NCBI GenBank assembly: GCA_027485645.1
Contig: JAIXQR010000003.1
Location: 434,001 to 498,000, forward strand
From: a bacterium
GTDB taxonomy: Bacteria > Armatimonadota > Fimbriimonadia > Fimbriimonadales > Fimbriimonadaceae
Direction: 5' to 3'
Length of the DNA stretch: 64,000 nt
Position numbers and translations under genes: made by a program
Notes under the pieces: generated by a model
What the model was told of the DNA's origin: nothing
Seen by the model: only the letters and a program-made list of their open reading frames with translations
Databases searched by the model: none
Part shown: positions 17,442 through 26,386 of the stretch, one piece after another
How the letters are laid out: the number at the start of each line of letters is the position of its first letter
Numbering within the stretch: position 1 is the first letter of the stretch

Positions 17442-19457
17442 GCCGTTCGCTTCTTGCAGCATTTCCGCAAGGTCGAGGAGGCGGATGTGGTCGCCGCCTT
17501 TGGCTTTGACGGCGGGTTCAAGCATGATTCGGCAGAAGGGGCAGCCGAGGGCGACGGTTTCGGCGCCGGTGGCGAGGAGCTGATCGGCGCGGGCGTTGGC
17601 GGGGCGTTGCTCGTTCGGCTCGTCCATCCACATGCGTCCACCGCCGGCACCGCAGCAGCGCGTCTTTTTGCCGGACGGCTGCGGGTCTGCCATTCCCGGC
17701 GCAATCTCGCGTGGGGCTTCGGTTTCGTCATTCACGCGGGCCAGGTAGCAAGGGTCATGATACACGACGCGGGATGATGCGGGAACGGCGAGGAGATCGC
17801 CCTTGCGGACCAGCGATTGCAGAAGCTGCGTGTGGTGGAACACCTCCATCGAGCCGCCGAAGTCGCCGTACTCGTGCTTCAGCGAGTTGAAGCAGTGCGG
17901 GCAAGCCGTCACGACCTTCTTCACCCCGTAGCGCTGGAACACGCCGACGTTCTTGCTGGCTTGGTCTTGGAAGAGGAACTCTTCGCCCACTCGCCGCGCC
18001 GGATCGCCGGTACAGGCTTCCTCTTTGCCGAGGCAAGCGAACTTGACGCCAGCCTTCTTAAGCAAAGCGGCGACCGCTTTGGTGGTCTTCACCGCGCCGG
18101 GGTCGGTGGCACCCGCGCAGCCCACCCAGAACAGGAATTCGAACTCTTCGCCGTTTCGACAAAGCGGAATATCCAGCCCTTCCATCCACTTTTCGCGTTC
18201 CGAAACGCTGGCCCCCCAGGCGTTTCCGCTGGAGGCAGTTTGGCGGAGCATGACCGCGGCGGACCCGCTCAGCGCGCCTTCACTGACGAGGTTTCGGCGG
18301 ACATCGACGATCAGGTCGACGTGGCGGATGTTGACGGGACAAGCCTCGACGCAGGCGTTACACGTCGTGCATTGCCAAAGGGCTTCTTCGCTCACCGTTT
18401 CGGCGAGGGCGAGCCCGCCGGTCGCGGCTTGTCGCAGGTCTTGGACCACCTGCTTCGGGTTCAACACCTTGCCGACGTTCCACGCGGGGCAGACTTCGGT
18501 GCAGCGTCCGCACTCCATGCAGGCATCCAGCGACATCAGATGCCAGCGGCTCAGGTCCTTCGGTAGTTTCGCGCCGATCTGTTCGGTCTGCTCAACTTCC
18601 TCCATCGAAATCGGAACGAGCTTGCCCATCGGCTTCTCGTCGGTCGCGGCGGTGGTGAAGATCGCCAGCAGCACGTGCCGGATTCGAAGCTGCGGCAAGA
18701 TGGCGAAGAAGGTGAGCACTAGGCCGACGTGGAACCAGTACACACCCTTGTACTGCATCGGCGAGAATGGCCCTTGGAACTGGCTGATCGCGTACCCAAC
18801 CCAAGACCAGTTGTCCCACGGCTTCGGATCGGCGGAAATTCGGGCGGCCTCGAGCCAGTAGCCGTTGAGGGTCAGAGCCAGCAGCAAGAACAGAACCGCC
18901 ATGTCGGAGGCGTTTCCGCTAATCGGATACCGGCGCTGGTCGGTCTTTTGTGCCTCGTAGGGCGTTTCTGAAGCGAGCTTCTTGCCTTCGCGCATCGCAA
19001 TCGCGCGGCGTCCGATCGCCCAAAGAAGGCCAAACAGAAGGAGCAATCCGAGCGTGTCGAAGGTCGCTTCGTAGAGCAAATAATAGTTGCCCTGGTGGAA
19101 CTTGATCGGGCTGTAGGTGTTGATTCCCAGCAGGGTCGTCGCGATGGTGAGGGCTAGGAACCCATAGAAGATCATCAGGTGCATCGGCGCACCCGACTTA
19201 GGCCGAGAGCCGCGGACCTTCTTTTGCGCGAGCACGTAGGTGGCAAGGTTCTTCCACCACGTTCCGAGAGCCTCGCGAGTGGGCAGCCAGTAGCGCCATC
19301 CGGTTCGAAGTTCGGCGATCGGCTTGCCTTGCTGCCACACCTTCACGCGCTGCCAGATTTGGGCAGCCATGATGCCGAGGCTCAAGAGAGTGAGCCCGTA
19401 CAGCAACAACTTTTCCGGAAGGGAAAAGAATAGATATTCTTCTCGGGTTGGGTTCAA
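17439..19457 (-). CDS. Membrane-bound (Fe-S)-binding oxidoreductase, HdrD/FadF-like
   Basis: 672 aa with a TTG start. The N-terminal 270 residues hold about six hydrophobic segments, resembling a NarI/respiratory nitrate reductase gamma-type membrane domain with its haem histidines. Next comes a double 4Fe-4S ferredoxin module (CMECGRCTEVCP and CTTCNACVEACP), followed by two CCG repeats (VVTACPHCFNSLKHEY, and YHDPCYLARVN with KTRCCGAGGG). This is the layout of Fe-S proteins such as FadF or EtfQO-like quinone reductases, which move electrons from flavoproteins to the quinone pool. Electron transfer from fatty-acid or lactate oxidation is plausible; the donor is unknown. No etfAB or glcD is adjacent. 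Confidence 0.87.
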   Translation of the reverse strand: MNPTREEYLFFSLPEKLLLYGLTLLSLGIMAAQIWQRVKVWQQGKPIAELRTGWRYWLPTREALGTWWKNLATYVLAQKKVRGSRPKSGAPMHLMIFYGFLALTIATTLLGINTYSPIKFHQGNYYLLYEATFDTLGLLLLFGLLWAIGRRAIAMREGKKLASETPYEAQKTDQRRYPISGNASDMAVLFLLLALTLNGYWLEAARISADPKPWDNWSWVGYAISQFQGPFSPMQYKGVYWFHVGLVLTFFAILPQLRIRHVLLAIFTTAATDEKPMGKLVPISMEEVEQTEQIGAKLPKDLSRWHLMSLDACMECGRCTEVCPAWNVGKVLNPKQVVQDLRQAATGGLALAETVSEEALWQCTTCNACVEACPVNIRHVDLIVDVRRNLVSEGALSGSAAVMLRQTASSGNAWGASVSEREKWMEGLDIPLCRNGEEFEFLFWVGCAGATDPGAVKTTKAVAALLKKAGVKFACLGKEEACTGDPARRVGEEFLFQDQASKNVGVFQRYGVKKVVTACPHCFNSLKHEYGDFGGSMEVFHHTQLLQSLVRKGDLLAVPASSRVVYHDPCYLARVNDETEAPREIAPGMADPQPSGKKTRCCGAGGGRMWMDEPNEQRPANARADQLLATGAETVALGCPFCRIMLEPAVKAKGGDHIRLLDLAEMLQEANG

Positions 19458-19503
19458 CAGAATCCTCTACGCTTCATTGCGTGGGTCCAGATAATGGTAC
19501 CGG

Positions 19504-19674
19504 TCAGCGGCCCGCTTTCGACTTCGCTTGCTGCTGGAAGAACGGAGTGGTGGCCTGTGCAAACAGGTACACGCCAGCGCTCATGATCAGGGAAAAAAGA
19601 AGGCAACCGAGAGCCAATCGAGGCAGCATTTTTTTGCCGTCGATTGAATCTCGGTTACCGGGAACTTGGGCCAT
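19504..19674 (-). CDS. Small single-pass membrane protein
   Basis: 56 aa from ATG 19674: a short polar start (MAQVPGNRDSIDGKK), one hydrophobic segment (about 18-39) and a basic tail ending KSKAGR. The start is favoured over an ATG at 19692 because a CACAAT lies 6 nt before it, close to the box seen at other genes. It lies between xylA and the Fe-S protein on the same strand. Codon structure and a clean membrane segment support a real gene, but there is no recognised family. Confidence 0.5.
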   Translation of the reverse strand: MAQVPGNRDSIDGKKMLPRLALGCLLFSLIMSAGVYLFAQATTPFFQQQAKSKAGR

Positions 19675-19686
19675 AGAGTGATTGTG

Positions 19687-19708
19687 GAGCAAACGGCGTT
19701 GTTTGCTC
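19687..19708 (-). terminator. 8-bp perfect hairpin after xylA
   Basis: GAGCAAAC and GTTTGCTC pair around a 6-nt loop just after the xylA stop. No T-run follows on the minus strand, so termination is possible but not certain. Confidence 0.4.
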
Positions 19709-19715
19709 GCGACGA

Positions 19716-21026
19716 TCAGATGAACTCGTTGATCAGGTTCTCGAGATACTCTTGGCGGCCGGACTTGCGGACCGGTTCACCGTTGGCGAGAACGTAGGCT
19801 TCGCAATCGGCGAACGAGCCGTTTCCGGCGAGAATGCCCTTGCCGAACTCGGTGTTCCAACCGGCATATCGCTCGTCAACGAAGTTCTGGAGTCGGCCGT
19901 CCTGAATGATCTTATCGGCCGAGACGAGGCCCCGGGCAAATGCATCCATACCGCCGATGTGGGCATAGAACAGGTCGAGTTCGTCGTGGCTCTGGCGTCG
20001 GACCTTGGCATCGAAGTTCAGACCGCCGGTGGTGAATCCGCCCATCGCAATCAGCTCAAGCATGATTTCCGTGGTCAGGTAGACGCTGGTCGGGAACTGG
20101 TCGGTGTCCCAGCCAAGAAGCTCGTCACCGGCGTTCGCGTCGATGGAACCAAGGGCACCGGCCTCTCGGGCGGCGCGGAGTTCGTGGAGCATCGAGTGAG
20201 CGGCCAGGGTTGCGTGGTTGGTCTCGATGTTCAGCTTCAGGTGATCCGTCAGATCGAACTCGCGGAGGAAGTTCATGCACGCGGCGACATCGCTGTCGTA
20301 CTGGTGCTTCGTCGGTTCCTTCGGCTTTGGTTCGATGTAGAACTGAACGTCGAAGCCGATTTCCTGCTTGTACTTCACCGCCATGTGGAGGAGCTTGGCG
20401 AACTGCTCGCGCTCCTGCTGCATCTTGGTGTTGAGCAGGGTGTCGTAGCCTTCTCGTCCGCCCCAGAAAGTGAAGCCAACACCGCCGAGCTTCTTGGTGG
20501 CGTCCATTGCGTGCTTAACCTGTGCAGCCGCGTAAGCGAAGACGTGCGGGTCTGGGTTCGTGCTGGCGCCGGCCTGGAATCGCGGGTGGGTGAAGAGGCA
20601 AGCGGTGCCCCACAGGAGCTTGACGCCGGTCTCTTCCTGCTTCTTTGCGGCGTAGTCCACGATGGTGGAAAGGTTGCTGCAGCTTTCCTGGAAGTTCGCG
20701 CCTTCGGGAGCGATGTCTCGGTCGTGGAAGCACCAGTACTCAACACCAAGCTTGGTGAAGAACTCAAAAGCGGCGTCCATCGTGTCGTGGGCGCGCTGCA
20801 TCGGGTCGGCGGCAACGTCCCAAGGTCGGTTCGCCGTGCCAGAGCCAAACGGGTCAACACCGGTGCCCTTGAACGTGTGCCAATAGGCAACCGCGAAGCG
20901 GAACCAGTCCTTCATGGACTTTCCGGCAACAATCTGCTCGGGGTTGTAGTGCTTGAAAGCAAGCGGATTCTTGCTTTGGGGGCCTTCGAAGCGAATCGGT
21001 TCCGAGACTTCGGGGAAGTACGCCAT
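19716..21026 (-). CDS. xylA: Xylose isomerase
   Basis: 436 aa, a class II length. XylA interconverts D-xylose and D-xylulose (also glucose/fructose) using two divalent metals. Landmarks: [11 protein letters not shown] (catalytic His/Asp region), WGGREGYD (substrate-site Trp and Glu), the [14 protein letters not shown] metal-site stretch, [20 protein letters not shown] with its metal-binding Asp and Glu residues, and [11 protein letters not shown]. It is a single gene; no xylulokinase or xylose transporter is beside it. The ATG at 21026 matches the family start ([13 protein letters not shown]). Confidence 0.96.
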   Translation of the reverse strand: MAYFPEVSEPIRFEGPQSKNPLAFKHYNPEQIVAGKSMKDWFRFAVAYWHTFKGTGVDPFGSGTANRPWDVAADPMQRAHDTMDAAFEFFTKLGVEYWCFHDRDIAPEGANFQESCSNLSTIVDYAAKKQEETGVKLLWGTACLFTHPRFQAGASTNPDPHVFAYAAAQVKHAMDATKKLGGVGFTFWGGREGYDTLLNTKMQQEREQFAKLLHMAVKYKQEIGFDVQFYIEPKPKEPTKHQYDSDVAACMNFLREFDLTDHLKLNIETNHATLAAHSMLHELRAAREAGALGSIDANAGDELLGWDTDQFPTSVYLTTEIMLELIAMGGFTTGGLNFDAKVRRQSHDELDLFYAHIGGMDAFARGLVSADKIIQDGRLQNFVDERYAGWNTEFGKGILAGNGSFADCEAYVLANGEPVRKSGRQEYLENLINEFI

Positions 21027-21035
21027 TTCGATCCT

Positions 21036-21041
21036 AGTCTA
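21036..21041 (-). promoter_or_regulatory. -10-like box TAGACT before xylA
   Basis: TAGACT is 9 nt before the ATG at 21026, in the 38-bp gap shared with the divergent DUF167 gene. Confidence 0.45.
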
Positions 21042-21064
21042 ACTCAGAATGAAGGTATCTCACC

Positions 21065-21319
21065 ATGGGAAAGCTACTTGTACGTGTCTCACCAAGGGCT
21101 TCACGCAACCTCGTGGAGGTTCGCGAGGGCACGGTGCGGGTGTACGTGACCTCCGCTCCGACCGATGGTCAGGCGAACTCCGCGGTGATTGAGCTGCTCG
21201 CAAAGAAGCTCGGAGTCGCCAAGTCCAACCTCACAATTGTCCGAGGTGACACTTCCCGCGACAAGCTACTTGAGGTCGCGGGACTGACAGATGCCGAGAT
21301 ATTGACTAAGTTAAGTTAG
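21065..21319 (+). CDS. DUF167 (YggU-like) protein
   Basis: 84 aa, close to the family's typical 90-100. The signature is clear: LLVRVSPRASRNLVEV, then VYVTSAPTDGQANSAVIELL (the PxxGxAN block), AKKLGVAKSNLTIVRGDTSRDK and a C-terminal LEVAGLTDAEI. DUF167 proteins form a small alpha/beta fold; their function is unknown. It is divergent from xylA and its stop overlaps the mtnA stop region by 4 bp, so the two genes converge. Confidence 0.9.
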   Translation: MGKLLVRVSPRASRNLVEVREGTVRVYVTSAPTDGQANSAVIELLAKKLGVAKSNLTIVRGDTSRDKLLEVAGLTDAEILTKLS

Positions 21320-22284
21320 GCAAAGTTGTACGGTGGATAGAAGACGCCTTTCTCCGACACGATTGCCGTGATCAGCTCGCCGGGAGTGACATCGAACCCA
21401 GGGTTATAGACCGGGGTGTTCTCGGGGGCGATGCGGACGCCTTCCGATTCCGTGAGTTCGCGCGGATCGCGCTCTTCAATAGGAATCAGGTCTCCGTTCG
21501 CGAGCGTTGGGTCGAAGGTGGACGTTGGTGCGGCGATGTAAAACGGAATTCCGTGATGCTTTGCCAGGACGGCAAGGCTGTAGGTACCAATTTTGTTAGC
21601 CGAATCGCCATTGGCGGCTATCCGGTCGGCTCCCGCCACCACGAGGTCGATTTCTCCAGCCCGCATCAACGAAGCGGCGACGCTGTCGGCGATGCTGCGG
21701 AAGGGGATGTTTTCGAAGGTCAGCTCGTAGGCGGTCAGGCGGAGCCCCTGCTGGCGCGGGCGGGTTTCGCAACTGGTCACGAAGATGTTTTTGCCTGCAG
21801 CATGGGCGGTTCGGATGATGCCGAGCGCGGTGCCGTGTCCCGCAGTAGCGAGGGCGCCGGTGTTGCAGATGGTGAGGATGCGGGCACCCTGCGGTACGAG
21901 GGCGTTTCCGTGCTCGCCGATGGCGAGATTCATTGCGAGGTCTTCCGCTTCGATCGCCTGCGCTTCGCGCAGCACGGCGGGGAAACCGTCCTTCAGCACG
22001 CCCTGAATTCGGTCAAGGGCCCAGAAAAGGTTGACCGCAGTGGGCCGCGAGGCGCGGAGCCGTTTGTCGGCGATGTGAAGCTCTTCGTGATGCAACACCG
22101 CCAGCGCCATTCCGTACGCCGCCGCGATGCCGATGGCCGGCGCGCCACGTACTGCCATGTCCCGAATCGCCGCCGCCACATCGGCACTGGAGGTTAGGTG
22201 CAGGTATTCGGTTTGGAGCGGAATCTTGCGCTGGTCCAGCATGGTGAGCGCATCGTTTTCCCACTTGAGGGGGCGAAGAGACAT
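21316..22284 (-). CDS. mtnA: S-methyl-5-thioribose-1-phosphate isomerase
   Basis: 322 aa. MtnA converts methylthioribose 1-phosphate to methylthioribulose 1-phosphate in the methionine salvage pathway. Family blocks: RGAPAIGIAAAYGMA, ILTICNTGALATAGHGTAL (catalytic Cys) and VVAGADRIAANGDSANKIG (catalytic Asp), followed by HHGIPFYIAAPTSTFD. The eIF2B-like fold also occurs in ribose-1,5-bisphosphate isomerase, but the full set of motifs matches MtnA. No other salvage gene is adjacent. Confidence 0.95.
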   Translation of the reverse strand: MSLRPLKWENDALTMLDQRKIPLQTEYLHLTSSADVAAAIRDMAVRGAPAIGIAAAYGMALAVLHHEELHIADKRLRASRPTAVNLFWALDRIQGVLKDGFPAVLREAQAIEAEDLAMNLAIGEHGNALVPQGARILTICNTGALATAGHGTALGIIRTAHAAGKNIFVTSCETRPRQQGLRLTAYELTFENIPFRSIADSVAASLMRAGEIDLVVAGADRIAANGDSANKIGTYSLAVLAKHHGIPFYIAAPTSTFDPTLANGDLIPIEERDPRELTESEGVRIAPENTPVYNPGFDVTPGELITAIVSEKGVFYPPYNFA

Positions 22285-22290
22285 GGTGTC

Positions 22291-22296
22291 AGGGTA
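22291..22296 (-). promoter_or_regulatory. -10-like box TACCCT before mtnA
   Basis: TACCCT is 6 nt before the ATG at 22284. Confidence 0.5.
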
Positions 22297-22360
22297 CCGC
22301 TGGCATGGCGGTCACTGGGCCAAACCGCGCCAGCGGAAGAGAACCGGTCCAGAATGAACC

Positions 22361-22687
22361 ATGAAAGTCGCGATCTACGAGGACAACTTGCTTTGGGGGC
22401 CGAGGTTGGCGAAGACGGTGACGGCCTTTGGCCACGAAGCCGTAATGGCGCGAACGGCCGAAGTGATTACCGCCGACGTCGCCATCGTCAATCTGAGTTC
22501 GTCGGGCTTTCCCGTGGCGGAGTTGGTGCCAAAACTGAAGGCGGCCGGCATCAAAGTCATTGCTCACGCGGGGCACAAGGAGACTGAATTGCACGAGGCG
22601 GGACGCAACCTCGGCTGCGACTATCTCGCCACAAATTCCGAGATCACCCACAAACTGCCACAAATTTTAGAAAGTTTTGCCAATTGA
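22361..22687 (+). CDS. Stand-alone receiver-like (pseudo-receiver) protein
   Basis: 108 aa. The fold pattern is that of a response-regulator receiver: strand KVAIYEDNLLWGPRLAKTV, strand ADVAIVNLSSSGFPVAELVPKLK, strand GIKVIAHAGHKE and helix AGRNLGCDYLA. The acidic pocket (E7, D8) is retained, but the expected phosphorylated Asp is Asn in AIVNLSSS, and the conserved Lys after strand 5 is not evident (DYLATNSE). It may sense or bind without phosphorylation. There is no output domain and no histidine kinase next door; it is divergent from mtnA. The interpretation is by pattern only. Confidence 0.7.
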   Translation: MKVAIYEDNLLWGPRLAKTVTAFGHEAVMARTAEVITADVAIVNLSSSGFPVAELVPKLKAAGIKVIAHAGHKETELHEAGRNLGCDYLATNSEITHKLPQILESFAN

Positions 22688-22756
22688 GTGAACTTCTGGT
22701 GGTCGCGCAGCGTTTCGCCTATTGGGTGAATGCAGAGGCAACGGACCTCGCATGAA

Positions 22757-22792
22757 GGGCGGAGCTGGGAGACTGGCTTCGCCCAATTTTTG
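22757..22792 (+). terminator. Intrinsic terminator after the receiver-like gene
   Basis: GGGCGGAG pairs with CTTCGCCC (one G-T pair) around a 12-nt loop and is followed by AATTTTTG. Confidence 0.6.
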
Positions 22793-22840
22793 TTTCGGGT
22801 GCTGGCTTCCAAGTAATCTACAGAAGTCGAAGAGGACACG

Positions 22841-23542
22841 ATGAACAAGGTTTACGCCAACTCCACCAGCGCGCTGAGCGATTTGCTATTTGACGGCATG
22901 ACGATCATGGCCGGAGGGTTTGGCCTTTGCGGCATTCCGGAGCACCTGATCCTGGCTTTGCGCGATTCTGGGGTGAAGGACATCACCGTGATCAGCAACA
23001 ACTGCGGTGTCGATGACTTTGGGCTCGGCATTCTGCTTCAGACCCGCCAGATCAAAAAGATGGTCAGCAGCTACGTCGGCGAGAACGGCGAGTTTGAGCG
23101 GCAATACCTTTCGGGCGAGCTCGAACTTGAGTTCAATCCGCAGGGAACTTTGGCCGAGCGCATCCGAGCCGGCGGAGCCGGGATTCCGGCGTTTTACACC
23201 AAGACCGGCTACGGCACTCTGGTTGCGGAAGGAAAGGAAACCCGCGAGTTTAACGGCGAAATGTACGTGATGGAGACTGGCCTCACCGCGGACCTGAGCA
23301 TCGTGAAAGCTTGGAAGGGCGATGAATCCGGCAACCTGATCTACCGCCGCACGGCGCGAAACTTTAACCCGATGATGGCGACGGCTGGCCGCGTTTGCGT
23401 TGCTGAGGTTGAAGAGTTGGTACCGGTCGGAAGCTTGGATGCTGACCAAGTTCACACGCCGGGAATCTATGTGAATCGAATCTTGCTCGGTACGAATTTT
23501 GAAAAGAGAATCGAGCGACGAACCGTCCGCGAAGCGGCCTGA
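22841..23542 (+). CDS. scoA: 3-oxoacid CoA-transferase subunit A
   Basis: 233 aa. Together with subunit B it moves CoA from succinyl-CoA (or acyl-CoA) to acetoacetate, allowing ketone bodies or short acids to be used. Signatures: [20 protein letters not shown] at 19-38, then [13 protein letters not shown] and [16 protein letters not shown]. Subunit A holds part of the CoA site; the catalytic Glu is in subunit B. The leader is about 20 nt after a TAATCT at 22815-22820 and carries an AGAGGA ribosome site. The partner gene is not adjacent but lies at 27881, about 4.3 kb away. AtoD is an equivalent name for close homologues. Confidence 0.93.
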   Translation: MNKVYANSTSALSDLLFDGMTIMAGGFGLCGIPEHLILALRDSGVKDITVISNNCGVDDFGLGILLQTRQIKKMVSSYVGENGEFERQYLSGELELEFNPQGTLAERIRAGGAGIPAFYTKTGYGTLVAEGKETREFNGEMYVMETGLTADLSIVKAWKGDESGNLIYRRTARNFNPMMATAGRVCVAEVEELVPVGSLDADQVHTPGIYVNRILLGTNFEKRIERRTVREAA

Positions 23543-23568
23543 ACGATTTTTCCAATCTCTTGCGTCTT

Positions 23569-24660
23569 ATGGGTAGGAGCAGGAAGTTGGAATCTCGTCG
23601 CAAAAAGTCACTCACGTTAGTTGCCGGAACCATCGGTTTGTGCGCCGGTTGGTTCACCTATCAGGCGGTTCTGGAATCGCAAATCCAGAGCGAGTTTGAG
23701 CTTGCGAAACAGTCTGGGCTTCCGATCAACGCCGCCGACCTTTCTGGTCCGAACACGCTCGCGACTTTATATCCAAACGCCGCGCCGTACTACCAGATTC
23801 TTGGCGACGCCCTGCTGAGCATGGACCCGGAGGCGAAGAAGGTCGTCACAAAGCTCAACGACACGACGGTGCCTTTGTCGACCGAAGAGTTAAAACAGGG
23901 GGTCGAAAAGGTGGCCTACTTGATGCCCGAGATCGATCGTGCAACGACAGCGAAGACGTGCCGGTTTAAGCGCGACTACCGATTGGGCTACGCGGTGTTG
24001 CTCCCGGAATACGCGACGATGCGACAGGTTTCGCGCATAAAGCTAGCCCAGGCCAAGCTGGCCCTTGCCGAAGGAGATCGAGCGGGAGCGTTCGACGAGC
24101 TTAAGCGAGCGGCAAACGTCGCCCAGCATTGTGGATCGGATCGTAACGAAATCTCGACCGCCGTCCGGGCTTGGGTGGAAGAAGAGGTCATGAAGGTTGT
24201 GCGCGATCTCAAACCAAGCCGCGCCGAAGCTAGCGATATCCTCGAACACCTCGGCGAACTCCCGGATGCCCGAAAGGAGATCGGCTCGCACCTGGCGCTT
24301 TACCGCTACACGATGAGTACGGTGGCCAGTGAATCCGACTGGGCCCAGGTTCAGACCGACCTTGGTTTGAAAAAAGAAGACCTTCAGAATGTGCCTTGGC
24401 AGGATTGGCTTTACCGACGTGGCTTCGTGCAAAAGTCCACTGATCTCAGCATCCTGCGCTCGATGCGCATGGCAGCCGAATCGGTGCCCGCAAACCCAAC
24501 CTCGCTAGGCGACTTCGCCGAGTACACAAAGCGGCGGCAAGAGTTGTACGGCGCTTGGACGCCCATGCGGGACATCTTCTTTGTTCAGGAACACCTCGTT
24601 GAGTACCCCGCAAGCTATATGAAACTGGTAGCCCACCGGGAAGAGCTTCAGAAAATCTAG
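23569..24660 (+). CDS. Uncharacterised membrane-anchored protein
   Basis: 363 aa from ATG 23569; a TTG at 23560 would add three residues. One hydrophobic segment (about 14-33, LTLVAGTIGLCAGWFTYQAV) anchors a mostly helical, charged domain. I see TPR-like or solenoid-type helices (LAQAKLALAEGDRAGAFDEL) but no clear repeat count and no named family. It follows scoA by 26 bp on the same strand and converges with the L,D-transpeptidase gene, overlapping it by 4 bp. Confidence 0.72.
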   Translation: MGRSRKLESRRKKSLTLVAGTIGLCAGWFTYQAVLESQIQSEFELAKQSGLPINAADLSGPNTLATLYPNAAPYYQILGDALLSMDPEAKKVVTKLNDTTVPLSTEELKQGVEKVAYLMPEIDRATTAKTCRFKRDYRLGYAVLLPEYATMRQVSRIKLAQAKLALAEGDRAGAFDELKRAANVAQHCGSDRNEISTAVRAWVEEEVMKVVRDLKPSRAEASDILEHLGELPDARKEIGSHLALYRYTMSTVASESDWAQVQTDLGLKKEDLQNVPWQDWLYRRGFVQKSTDLSILRSMRMAAESVPANPTSLGDFAEYTKRRQELYGAWTPMRDIFFVQEHLVEYPASYMKLVAHREELQKI

Positions 24661-25346
24661 CGGCTAACGAGTTCGTAGGCCCCGACTTTACTCACCCGGA
24701 TTTTCTGGATCCTCGGCTTGAGCTGGAAGTCAAGATCGATTGTCCTAAGCTGTTGCCAGAGCGGAGTGTCGACGGTCTCGTTACTGGTGAACTGCCAAGG
24801 GAAGATGTGGACGCTGATCGGGCCGGAGACGGATCGGGCCAAGGTGTAAATCTCCTCAATTGCCGGATCGCCCATCGCGAGGCAGCCGATGCTCTTGTTG
24901 CTACCGTGGATAAAGATGTCGCTTCCGGGAGATTCTCGATCGGCGAAAAGTTTGTCGGCGGCGTTCGGATAGCTGATCCCAAGCGATAGGTGGAATTGGC
25001 TTTTTGGGTTGAACCGGTCAATTTGATAGATGCCTTCCGGCACTTGCCGGTCGCCTTCTTTGCGTTTCGGACCGGTTTTGCCGGACATCGCCACGATCGG
25101 ATACGACTTGAACTTTTTGAGCTTTCCGGTCCCGTTTCCGACCCAAACATCAAGGCGCTTTTCCGTTTTGAAAGCGCGCAAAAGGAGGCGCTTGGGCGGA
25201 TAGGTTACGCCGATAGCCTTCAGATCACATTCCAAAAGCGGCTTTACGCGGCCAGCCGCAATCGCGGCACGATCGGGCTCGCCTTGGCAGGAACAGGCCA
25301 GGAGGGCGTTTCCGATGAGCAGGGCCAAGATCACGCGGACGTCCAC
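24657..25346 (-). CDS. L,D-transpeptidase (YkuD-domain) lipoprotein-like protein
   Basis: 229 aa with a GTG start. The N-terminus is a signal peptide or lipoprotein signal (ALLIGNALLACSC, possible lipobox LLAC). The YkuD catalytic block IFIHGSNKSIGCLAMGD (about 145-161) contains the H-G-S and S-x-G-C pattern, with the Cys as nucleophile. Upstream stretches RLDVWVGNG and PEGIYQIDRFNP match the YafK-like subgroup. Such enzymes crosslink peptidoglycan by 3-3 links or attach proteins to it in the periplasm. It is divergent from the FAD oxidoreductase gene, with 29 bp between their start codons. Confidence 0.86.
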   Translation of the reverse strand: MDVRVILALLIGNALLACSCQGEPDRAAIAAGRVKPLLECDLKAIGVTYPPKRLLLRAFKTEKRLDVWVGNGTGKLKKFKSYPIVAMSGKTGPKRKEGDRQVPEGIYQIDRFNPKSQFHLSLGISYPNAADKLFADRESPGSDIFIHGSNKSIGCLAMGDPAIEEIYTLARSVSGPISVHIFPWQFTSNETVDTPLWQQLRTIDLDFQLKPRIQKIRVSKVGAYELVSR

Positions 25347-25352
25347 GGTCTG

Positions 25353-25358
25353 ACGTTA
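25353..25358 (-). promoter_or_regulatory. -10-like box TAACGT before the L,D-transpeptidase gene
   Basis: TAACGT is 6 nt before the GTG at 25346. Only 5 bp separate it from the opposing box at 25364. Confidence 0.45.
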
Positions 25359-25363
25359 CCGAA

Positions 25364-25369
25364 TAATCT
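25364..25369 (+). promoter_or_regulatory. -10-like box TAATCT before the FAD oxidoreductase gene
   Basis: TAATCT is 6 nt before the ATG at 25376. The spacer is AGGGGG, which could also act as a ribosome site if transcription began further upstream. Confidence 0.45.
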
Positions 25370-25375
25370 AGGGGG

Positions 25376-26386
25376 ATGAAAACGGCAACGGTGTACGGTG
25401 CGGGAGTCTATGGGTTGTGCCTTGCCTGGCGGCTCACGCAGCGCGGATACACCGTTCGCGTCCGGTCGGTTGAGCCACCGCTGGGGCCGGGAACATCGTC
25501 GATCGGCGGCTCACGGATTTACCGGTTCGCCTACTTCGAGTCGTCGGGTTACGTGCCGCTGATGCAAAAGGCGTTTGGGCTGTGGGGCGAGCTTTCGGCT
25601 GAGCTAGGAATGCCGGTTCACGAAGCGCGCGGCGTGGTTTATGCCGGACCGGCAGATGGGGATTTGCTGGGTGGGGTCCGGGGCTCCGCCGCGCAGTATG
25701 GGCTCCGAATCGAAGCTGGTTACCCAGTGCCGGAACCTCTGCCGGAAGGTTATGAGACCGTTTTTGAGCCGGATGCTGGATTCCTCTTTTCCGACCGGAT
25801 TTGTCTTGGCTTGTTCGAGCGGCTTCAAGCCCTCGGCGTTTCTTTCGAGTTCGGCGCACCGGCAATTGCGGAATCTGGCCTCAGTTTCTTCGCGCTTGGA
25901 CCTGGGATGCAAGCGCTTTGCCCGAAATGGAACCTAACCGTGACCATACAGACCATCGCCTGGCTCGAAGGAGTTTCGGACGCGCTTCCGGTGTTCGGGT
26001 TTGACGGCGGTCAGGGGAGCTTTCTTTACGGAATTCCTGCTCATGCGGACTGCGACTTGGTTAAGGTCGGGGAGCACTTGCCCGGCCCGGTCGCTGGTCT
26101 CGGTTTAGCCGACCCCTTCGCGCAATTGCCGGGCATTGCCGCGAATGTCACTCGGTTTCTTGGACCAGAAGCGCGGGTCGTTCAGAAAGCGGCTTGCCGG
26201 TACACCAACACGGTTGACGGCGATTTCATCATCGATTGGGTGCGGTCCAACTCCCTGGGCATCAGCGCCTGCAGCGGACACGGCTTCAAGTTCGCGCCAG
26301 CGGTGGCAGAGTTGGCCGTGGAGTTTGCGGAGAATGGACTGCGGCCGGAGTTACTGTTAGCGTTTAGCTCAGCTCGATCCGCCTAG
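25376..26386 (+). CDS. FAD-dependent oxidoreductase, DAO/sarcosine-oxidase-like
   Basis: 336 aa, somewhat short for the family (370-400). The N-terminal dinucleotide fold is VYGAGVYGLCLAWRLTQRGY (G8, G10 and G13 form GxGxxG). Next comes the segment RSVEPPLGPGTSSIGGSRIY, as in sarcosine oxidase and MSOX-like enzymes, and a C-terminal GHGFKFAPAVAELAVEF that closes the FAD site. Such enzymes oxidise N-methyl or primary amines; the substrate here is unknown. The C-terminal 18 bp overlap the convergent pseudopilin gene. Confidence 0.82.
   Translation: MKTATVYGAGVYGLCLAWRLTQRGYTVRVRSVEPPLGPGTSSIGGSRIYRFAYFESSGYVPLMQKAFGLWGELSAELGMPVHEARGVVYAGPADGDLLGGVRGSAAQYGLRIEAGYPVPEPLPEGYETVFEPDAGFLFSDRICLGLFERLQALGVSFEFGAPAIAESGLSFFALGPGMQALCPKWNLTVTIQTIAWLEGVSDALPVFGFDGGQGSFLYGIPAHADCDLVKVGEHLPGPVAGLGLADPFAQLPGIAANVTRFLGPEARVVQKAACRYTNTVDGDFIIDWVRSNSLGISACSGHGFKFAPAVAELAVEFAENGLRPELLLAFSSARSA

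Noticed and set aside
19752-21149. 465-codon open frame opposite xylA
   Set aside because: Antisense shadow of xylA in GC-rich DNA; no motif.
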